From contig NC_080080.1 in the NCBI RefSeq assembly GCF_949987535.1, positions 58,502,668-58,566,667 of the forward strand: a DNA stretch of 64,000 nucleotides, in the 5' to 3' direction. Shown one piece after another: positions 56,611 through 64,000 of this stretch. Every line of letters begins with the position of its first letter. Position 1 is the stretch's first letter. The stretch comes from Balaenoptera acutorostrata (Eukaryota > Chordata > Mammalia > Artiodactyla > Balaenopteridae). The notes under the pieces were generated by a model. That model searched no databases. It was given only the letters and a program-made list of their open reading frames with translations, and was not told where the DNA came from. The position numbers were made by a program, and so were the translations under genes.

Positions 56611-57321
56611 GTATGACTGCTTGAAACCCCACACGCCTCCTCTCCAGGGAATTAACTGAAAAGTAGAACAGCGAGGAAAAGAGAAACCAGAGATACAATC
56701 TTCGTAAAATTCCCCTGAAATGGATGAAACACCCTTTCCTTTGTTCCCATGGTTTTCCCCATCTATTAACTCTTGATAAAGATTTGTTATTTTTCTGGGG
56801 TCACAGTTTACAGTAAGTTTTCTTGCAGAATAGGTAATGTTGATTACAGGGTCTCTTTAAAGCCATGTTGCATGAACGTCTGCATGAAATGAAGTACAAA
56901 ATAGAGTTTTTAACCCAGATTAAGGAGGACCTCTCCAGGATTCCCTTAACCAGAAGACTAGAAATTTGAGAAGCAAGAGAGCATTTGAAAGTACATATTT
57001 AAAAACTTGAAAGAATAATGCTCTCTACTGGTATTTCTTGTATTTACTTATTTAATTCAGTGTTATGCAGATGCCCAAATGGACATGTCTACAAACGGAC
57101 AAATAGAAGCTGAAGAGTACTGGAAGTACTATTAAGTAGCAAATTTTAACAGTTCAGTGTAGTGGCTGTGAAAACATCCCACACAGGTTAATGGCTGAAC
57201 CTAGAGAGACGCCCTACTATGTTTCCTAACTTTTTCTAGATTTTTCCAGGGATTTTGAGTCCTCCAAAGAATGCCCATTGAATCCCTCACACTGAATACT
57301 GTTTCCTGGCCTGTCTTACAG
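56611..57321. other. ZNF704: Last intron of ZNF704
   Basis: The 711-bp intron between the last two coding exons ends in CCTGGCCTGTCTTACAG. No repeat is recognised in it. Confidence 0.85.
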
Positions 57322-57433
57322 GAAGCCCCGGGGAGAGGGCAAGAAGTGCCGGAAGGTGTACGGCATGGAGAACCGTGACATGTGGTGCACGGCCTGCCGC
57401 TGGAAGAAGGCCTGCCAGCGGTTCATTGACTAA
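57322..57433 (+). CDS. ZNF704: ZNF704 terminal coding exon: C-clamp and stop
   Basis: After the acceptor TCTTACAG the first base completes an Arg codon. The exon encodes [20 protein letters not shown] and then [16 protein letters not shown], with TAA at 57431. The cysteines are spaced C-x12-C-x2-C-x5-C, the same spacing and basic context as the C-clamp of TCF/LEF E-isoforms (CRARFG...WCGPCRRKKKC). C-clamps bind GC-rich DNA beside the main DNA-binding domain, and the GEF/HDBP family is known to end this way. The final residues match my memory of mammalian ZNF704, so the gene's C-terminus is complete. Confidence 0.97.
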
Positions 57434-60333
57434 TGCACAGGCCCCTGACCATCACCCAGACACTCCTGCCCTCGACTTGTGCTGAGGGTGTCGGAAAGCG
57501 CTTTTCCTTCTGAACAAAACACACTTGAAACCCAGGGAAAGCACTTCCGGGAACCTTGGTGAAATCACAGCAAAAAACAAAAAAGGTCACCACCCTCACT
57601 GTTTTTGCTGAGAACCCAGCCGAGAGCAGCTGTAACTACTTTTTTCCTTAAAAAATCAACTTTTTTTTTTTTTGCTGTATGTCTAGCTCTGAAAACTGTG
57701 GACTTCTGTAGCAATCGAACCAACCAAGCCCATTTTTTCTGGAAAGGAGGCCTATTTTGATAACCTTTCTGGATAATGCCGTTTCTGAGATTTTTTTTTT
57801 TTTGACACTTAAAAAAAAAGCTACATGTTATTCAGTAGCATTTGTACAAAGAGCGATACCTGTTTTCATTGTGAATAGTCTTTTGCCTGTTCTCCATCGG
57901 ACTTCTGGGAGCAGTCCACATCATGATGTGTTGCCAGGAAACGGCAGCACTCTGGGTATCTTTTCTATGTCTTTTTTGTTTGTTTGTTTTGTTTTAAAGA
58001 ATGGCCCCAAACTGAACCACGGTAGAGCTATTAGCTTGAAGGGCCCAGGAGGGCATAAGCTTGAAAAAAGATTGACAATGGACATCACCAGCAGACTTCA
58101 GCCCCAGCTGAGTTCAGGACATCCCGCTGTCACTGTTGGGAAACGTCTGGGAGTCTTCCTCGGAAGCCTTCCCTGAGGGGTGGCCCGGCCCACTCTCTCC
58201 CGGCCACAATGCACTCAAGACCTGGCACGCATTGCCACCTGGGTAAGCCTCAAAGCTTCCTTCAGGGATGCGACGCCAGCCATAGCTCGGATCTCTTCAT
58301 CACTGCTTATCTGACAGTTGTTGCCAGGTCAGTGGCTCATCAGGCCTTCCTTCCCTCAAAACGCCACCGCTGACTGTTTTCAGAAAAGGTAGAGAACTCC
58401 AGACCATCCCGGCAGGTGTGCTTTACACAGCAGAGCACAGCCTCCACGTCCCCATCTGTTCAGAAAGTTATGTGAGGTCAACATCCATTCTGAGTGCACT
58501 TTTATAGGTTTTATGCTTTAGCATGTCTGGGAGATGGGTTAATGAACAATGTAAAGATTATATGGGGAAAAGGAAGGTCCAAACCTTTATTTTTCTTATC
58601 AAAATATTGGAGCTATTCATTAAGAATTTGCTCAGAAGGGAACATACAGAACACCAAAAGGAAAATGCGTGTTGGTATAGGAATCTCTCCATTTAATAGG
58701 ACCAGGGTTTGCACTGTGTTCCATTTATTAGACTTTCTAGCGTGGTATTTGTTTGTTTGTCCGTCTTGGTGGTAGTGGTGCGGGGACAGGGGAGTAGTTG
58801 TCAAGCCCTATAAATAAGCTCATTCTCTGTCTACCCTACTCTTGATTGCCCTGCTAAAGTTATTCCTCCTATACCTATGCAAAGAAGTAAGAGCACCTTA
58901 TAGGATGCACTGTGTCGGGACGGGGGGCCTAGGATCAGCCATAGGAATGTTAAATGAAATTGCACAGAGCAAAGTTTAATATATTTAGAGATTGTACATA
59001 CGCTTTTTTTTGAAAGAGTAGAAGTCATCTAGTCATAAGAACTATCCTCTTTTTTTTTATTAAGCAAGGGAAAAAGAAGGAGGTTCTACAGTGTAACAAA
59101 CATCTGCAATCTGTGCATTCATATATTTTGGCAATTTTATTTTTTAAACTCTCACATGACATTTGAAGCATTATTCCTTGAAAGAGATCCTGTTTTCCTC
59201 CTTCATTTACTTTTTTCTTTAAAAACACTTATTTTAAGAGCAGAGAAAGAGCTTCATTTAATATCACATCGTGATTACCAATCAATACAGCACCAGCTAT
59301 AATGTATGTTTGAGCATTAACAAAGTCAGCCAGGAAAGGGTTTTTTAAGTGCAGAAACGTATTTGCATCCTCTACCCCAGCCTGTCTTTTCTCCTCCCTG
59401 GTGTCTTGTCGCTTCACCCACAAGCATCTCTGCTGGGAGGTGATGCTCTGGCCTGGTCCAGAAGGCCCTGCACTGTGGCTGGATTGCCCAGTGGCCACGG
59501 TCAGTCCAAGGCTGGTGAGCCATTTCAGCAGGCTCACCGTGGACTTCAGTGATGGTTGGGGTGCAGTAGTGGAGCAGAGGGTTTTCTCTTCAGCAAAGTT
59601 CCATGGCCCTTGATCCTTGGATTAAGTCACTGATCAAAAGAGATTAAAGCGATGAGGGGCTAAATCCATCCCCTACTCCCAGCACTTTGGGACACAAGGA
59701 GGGAGAGATGGTGGCTGTGGAGCAATCCTAGAGTGAGGCTCTGTGGCTCTGCCCCCAGAGGTACAGCCCGTGACTAGTGCTAGGCTCTGGCCTGGCTGAG
59801 CCAAGCTCAGTCCTTGCCTGGGTATTAGCCAATGCACCGATACAAGCAAAGGGTAGAGCTGGATGCAGCTTCCTTGGGATTTCTTCTCCTTTCTAAAGCC
59901 TTCTTCACACACACTCTCTGCATCTCACACTCACGCGGGGCTCCTTTCTGCTGGCCAGCCCGGGGCTCTGTGTGTCCTCTTCTCTAGCTCTGAGGTGGGC
60001 ACAGACCCTCAGTACTTCCTGCACACAGACACTGATTGCCTGTACCAAGGCATGTAATGACTAGGGAACTACCAAGCTTCACCTGCCTGGCCTTGAAGAA
60101 AAGGGATGACACTTCTTTTAAGCCACCCAGAAAGCTACAAATTGCAATATACAGCACTGATTATAAATGCTAAAATTAAAAAAAAAATGTAGAGCTATTT
60201 TGTTACATTTTGGAACTAAATGAAGTGCCAAATCAAGTCCAAGATTTGTTTTATGCCTCCTCTTTTTTTTTTTAAAGGTTTTCTGATGTGGACCATTTTT
60301 AACGTCTTTATTTAATTTGTTACAGTATTGCTT

Positions 60334-60467
60334 CTGTTTTATGTTTTGGTTTTTTGGCCCCAAGGCATGTGGGATCTTAGCTCCCCAACCAGGGATTGAA
60401 GCCACACCCCCTGCATTGGAAGGCAAAGTCTTAACCACTGGACCACCAGGGAAGTCCCTGTTTTATG
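60334..60467 (-). mobile_element. Short CHR-type SINE inside the ZNF704 3' UTR
   Basis: The body is 60344-60457, antisense: GGCATGTGGGATCTTAGCTC, then CTTAACCACTGGACCACCAG and GGAAGTCC at the head. The perfect 10-bp duplication CTGTTTTATG lies at 60334 and 60458. Antisense to the host mRNA, it would be transcribed within the UTR. Confidence 0.9.
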
Positions 60468-62417
60468 CCTTCTCTGTGGTACCACGTTCTTTTCTGTGTT
60501 CATTTGGCAGGTGGAGGGGAGTACGGGTGGGAAGGGAAGCCCCAGGGCATGTGGCTGCTTGACCAAAGCCTCGCCCATCACGGGCACCTGTCTGTGCAAA
60601 AGGAACGGCAATGCAGTGGGTTCTGGTCCCAGAGCCTTTCTAAAGAAGGCGTGTGGTAGCCTTTGACTTTTCTCTCCCCGTTACCCTTTCCTTCAGAAAA
60701 GATTTCTCATCTCTCTCCAAAGAAGGCATTTCCTGGTGATGGACAGGCTTCTCCAGATAGCTGCACAGCAGAGAGCAGTCATTTTAAGCCTTAGTTCTTC
60801 CCAGAGAATGTGCAACCAATTTATGGGAGGCAGTGTGACCACCTGGAGGAAACACCCGGGTAGCAAGTGGGTGGGGAGCCAGAGAGGAGATACAGGAGGG
60901 CTGTGGACACCTGGCTCGGGCTCACCATGCTAGTGCTGATCAGCTGGTGGTGACTGTCCCTGGGCACCTCCGAGGGAGCTGCCAGGTTCCCGCTCTGGGA
61001 GCAGCTGATTGAAACAAGGAGAGAGCTCCTTTGCGGGAAGCACTCAGGCCAGGGATGCAGGACTGCCGTGCGCATCTCCGGTGGGCACAGACTGCTCTCC
61101 TCCTCACTTGCTGGGAAGTTTCCTCCCTTGTTTGGCAAAAGCCAGTGTCGGGAAGAGGGCAGTGGGTTTCTGAGCAGGAATGTGCGTGCCTGTCAGCAGC
61201 TCCGTGCACCAACAGGGTGGGTGCCCTTTATGAGACGATCCTTTGTCCAGGCATAACTGTGTTGCAGATGAACACTTTCAATATGATGTGTGTTACAGTT
61301 CTTGGGCTTTCCAACAAAACTTTAAAAAAAATAGTTACATGTATGTTGCAAAAGATTTCTGAAACTGACATGCCCTCTATCAAATTTCAAGATCACGTAA
61401 GTTGAAGTCCACTGTCGCTGGTGTCACACTAAGCCACACTTGAAAGCAGCCCTGGGTTCTGAATTAGCCGGCACTGCTAAAACCCATTTCCGCCTTCATC
61501 CGACTTCATTGGAAAAGGAAAGCGCAGCATTCACTTGGGAATGTTTAGAGAAAAGTGACAGAACCTGTACATAGGGGAGAGAATACCTTGAGAATAGTAG
61601 CAAAATACTGTAAAAAATATTCTTTTCCTCAGGGAAAACTAAAGGGTATGTGAAAAATAGATCTGGAGGATCCTAAGACTAGAAAGGTTTTTATTATCTC
61701 CAGCATCTTTTCTAGTCAGAACAGTTTTTGTTTGTTTGTTTGTTTGTTTTTTAATGAACACGATACCATTTCAAGACAAATTGCCATGAACTGGACAGCA
61801 CCGACTTTTTGAGGTGTGGAGGAATGCTCTATGAAACAGAACAGTTTCTTTGTTCCTTAGACCTGCATTCGAAGGCTGACCTCTGAACCACAGCACAGTC
61901 CCTGGTGGGTTTTCACAGACTCATGTAAGGCTGTTTGTGAATGTAATTATGAATATGACACCTTGGTGTTCCTTTTTATAATCAGCCGGTTGGATGACTG
62001 GTTATTAGCTGAATTCTATAGGTGAGGGACGTGAAAGACGTGCATTTTACTTTAACAGCAGGTTAAGGAGCAAACTTCCATGGACTTTTGTGGACAAGGT
62101 GCTGCTTTTTCTCATGACCCTGTAGAATTTCTGTCAACCACATCAACTGTAGCTCTGACCTGTATGAACGCAGGGAAGAATTTGTGCATACAAATGAGTG
62201 GAAACTGAGCACGATTCATGAATATGGATGAGGATGTGGATCATTTTGGAGAAAGCGCTGGGCACACGGGTCAACTGGAAATTTGATTTCTCTAAGAAAA
62301 TAACCCAACCAGCAGCACACACGCTTTCCCTGTTCCCCATACCTGTGGGAATTCCTCCAGAGCGGAACTGTTTCCTTCTGTCTTTTGCATTGTAACTAGT
62401 CAAACCGGAAGTCAGTA

Positions 62418-62423
62418 AATAAA
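62418..62423 (+). terminator. ZNF704: Candidate poly(A) signal AATAAA
   Basis: This is a canonical hexamer in GTCAGTAAATAAAACG, followed within 30 bases by a T/G-containing stretch. It is the only canonical AATAAA I noticed between the stop and 64000. An ATTAAA variant occurs at 63992 at the window edge. Confidence 0.5.
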
Positions 62424-62445
62424 ACGAGCTTAGCACTTTTAGGTA

Positions 62446-64000
62446 CCAATTGTATCACTAAGTAATGCACACCACCAGAGCAAGAAAGTATAAAATGCAT
62501 TTAAAACCGACTGGTTTGCTTATTGTGACTGACTTTGAAAAAGTCCAGATCCAATCAATGATATACATGCTTTAAAAGGTGTATCTATCATAGGACCAGA
62601 AATCAAAACGGGAATTTTACTTCTGGTCCTGTTTTGTAAATAGTTCCTTTTTTTTTTTTTTTAAGACAATCTCATGTTTTATAACTTTTCTTGTGAGTCT
62701 GAGAATCACAATGGTAATGTGTTGTTGCAAAATGTAATCTTAAATACAATAATAATTATAACTTAATTTTCCAAATAAGACAAGAAATATACTGCATAGG
62801 CTTCTACAATTCTGAGAGATGTGACACTTTTATAATAAGCATTAGTACTTCTCAAGTTAACAGAACTGGAAATATTTTACAAGATGCAGTGTTTTGTAAT
62901 CACAAAGAACATGAACATTTTGTGGGAAATGACCTTGGTTTTATACATTGTAGCTTATTTTTTAAAATACAATATTTTACCAGACAGGAAGTGTTAATAT
63001 TATAAGCAATTCCTGCTCTCCAAACAAAGGGCTATGCCTCTTTTAAGCAAGCGTTCTGATGCATATCTTTTCAATTAACCCTCTGCAGCAAGGGTAGAAA
63101 TGCAGATCAGCTGGAAGATTATTACAAGAGAATCAAGATGGCAACAGCTACTCCATTTATCTTTACCAGTGTGTTTTCAAAGTATTTTTTGGGGAAAAAA
63201 AAAAACTTTAAGAATCATCTTATGTATCTTAAATCTTTAAAATGTTAATAGATATGCTTATAGGCAATGGGAGAAATATACTTGTAAATTCTTTAGTGTA
63301 AAATGATAGATTCCTGTCACAAGGACAAACTTATTCCTCAACCTACCAGAACCACAAAGCTGCTTTTAACTAGCAAGTATCATTTGATGGAAATTTCTAA
63401 AATCATGGTTTGTAAACCCAAAGATAGAATTCTTAGGTAATCAGTGATGTTTAAAATAATTTTGTCCCCAGCACTAACTAAATAACTTTAAATTCCTTAC
63501 CAGAACAAGTGCTTGATTTTTCACATGAAGAATTCACAGACAGGCAAGTCTGAGATCAGAAAGTCACTGTATTCCCAAGAGTCGGGAAACAAGGAAGGCA
63601 GCCATGGAGAGTTGATTAACCGTACAAATAATTTTGAGCTTTGCCAAAACCATTTCATAATGCTCTACAGTTTTTTCTAGCCCACTCACTGTTAAAGCAA
63701 GAAAGCATCTTTTCTTTCTAAGATTTCGGTAATTCAAAAGCTAGACTAATTAGTCAAGTATGCAGATAACATCAAAAGAAAAGCTGGGATAGAATGGTCG
63801 TACACCCGTTGGGCAACCCCTGTAAGGTGGTCAGAGGGTCACTCTGACTTTGCTTTCTAACAGGCTTTAGAATCTGCACACATGAGAGCTAGAAATGCAT
63901 GGAGTTGGGAGAAAATGTATACAGCCTCATCTCTGAGATGAAGCAGCCCAAATCTCCATCTTCATTCTCTTGGAATATCTCTAATGTTGGCATTAAAAGT
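62446..64000. other. Distal 3' UTR or downstream flank
   Basis: This is AT-rich, gene-free sequence with no recognised interspersed repeat. It may still be 3' UTR if transcription runs past 62445. The absence of young repeats over 1.5 kb fits either case. Confidence 0.45.

Larger units (their letters stand above)
57434..62445 (+). other. ZNF704: ZNF704 3' untranslated region (minimum extent)
   Basis: Sequence downstream of the stop has no further splice signal or coding frame and is taken as 3' UTR. It holds T-rich runs (57661-57672, 57792-57803), a (GTTT)n tract at 61728-61750 and a SINE at 60344-60457. One AATAAA at 62418-62423 could end transcription about 20 bases later. The ORFs in both strands here (for example 57757-58176 and 59229-59537) are non-coding by context. 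The true 3' end may lie beyond the window. Confidence 0.65.

Noticed and set aside
57757..58176. 139-codon + frame after the ZNF704 stop
   Set aside because: It lies in the 3' UTR, begins in T-rich sequence and has no recognisable domain. Chance ORF.

Overview
The window is mammalian nuclear DNA, and its repeats point to a cetacean. It carries several copies of the tRNA-derived CHR SINE of the whale/hippo lineage, young cetartiodactyl-type L1s, and the older mammalian layer of MIR, L2, MaLR and hAT elements. The species cannot be resolved from the sequence alone.

The only host protein-coding gene I can support is ZNF704 on the + strand. Its last seven coding exons lie at 22896-22999, 27788-28020, 40744-40844, 46171-46438, 48681-48785, 56513-56610 and 57322-57433. 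All have AG/GT boundaries and compatible phases. They encode a conserved Ser-rich block, a basic PRKRK patch, one C2H2 finger, a Ser/Thr/Pro-rich linker and a C-terminal C-clamp ending in a stop at 57431. The N-terminal exons are outside the window, so 1-22895 is upstream intron. A 3' UTR follows 57433; one candidate poly(A) signal is at 62418.

1-22 kb is intron dominated by L1. A 5'-truncated L1 (about 2164-3247) is followed by a low-confidence candidate exon (3394-3624) and a CA-rich array (4430-4880). Then comes one large L1 insertion spanning 5188-11920, antisense to ZNF704. It has intact ORF1 (301 aa) and ORF2 (1272 aa). It is flanked by the 14-bp duplication GGAACTTATTATTT, whose left copy lies beyond about 1.36 kb of non-L1 sequence. 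That layout is what a 3' transduction produces, and the extra segment holds a nearly homogeneous 82-bp tandem repeat.

22-64 kb is ZNF704 exons separated by introns filled with SINEs (several with perfect target duplications), MIR/L2 relics, hAT transposons, a MaLR LTR and nested L1 fragments. A SINE has also inserted in the 3' UTR. No functional RNA gene, CRISPR array or additional intact gene was found.
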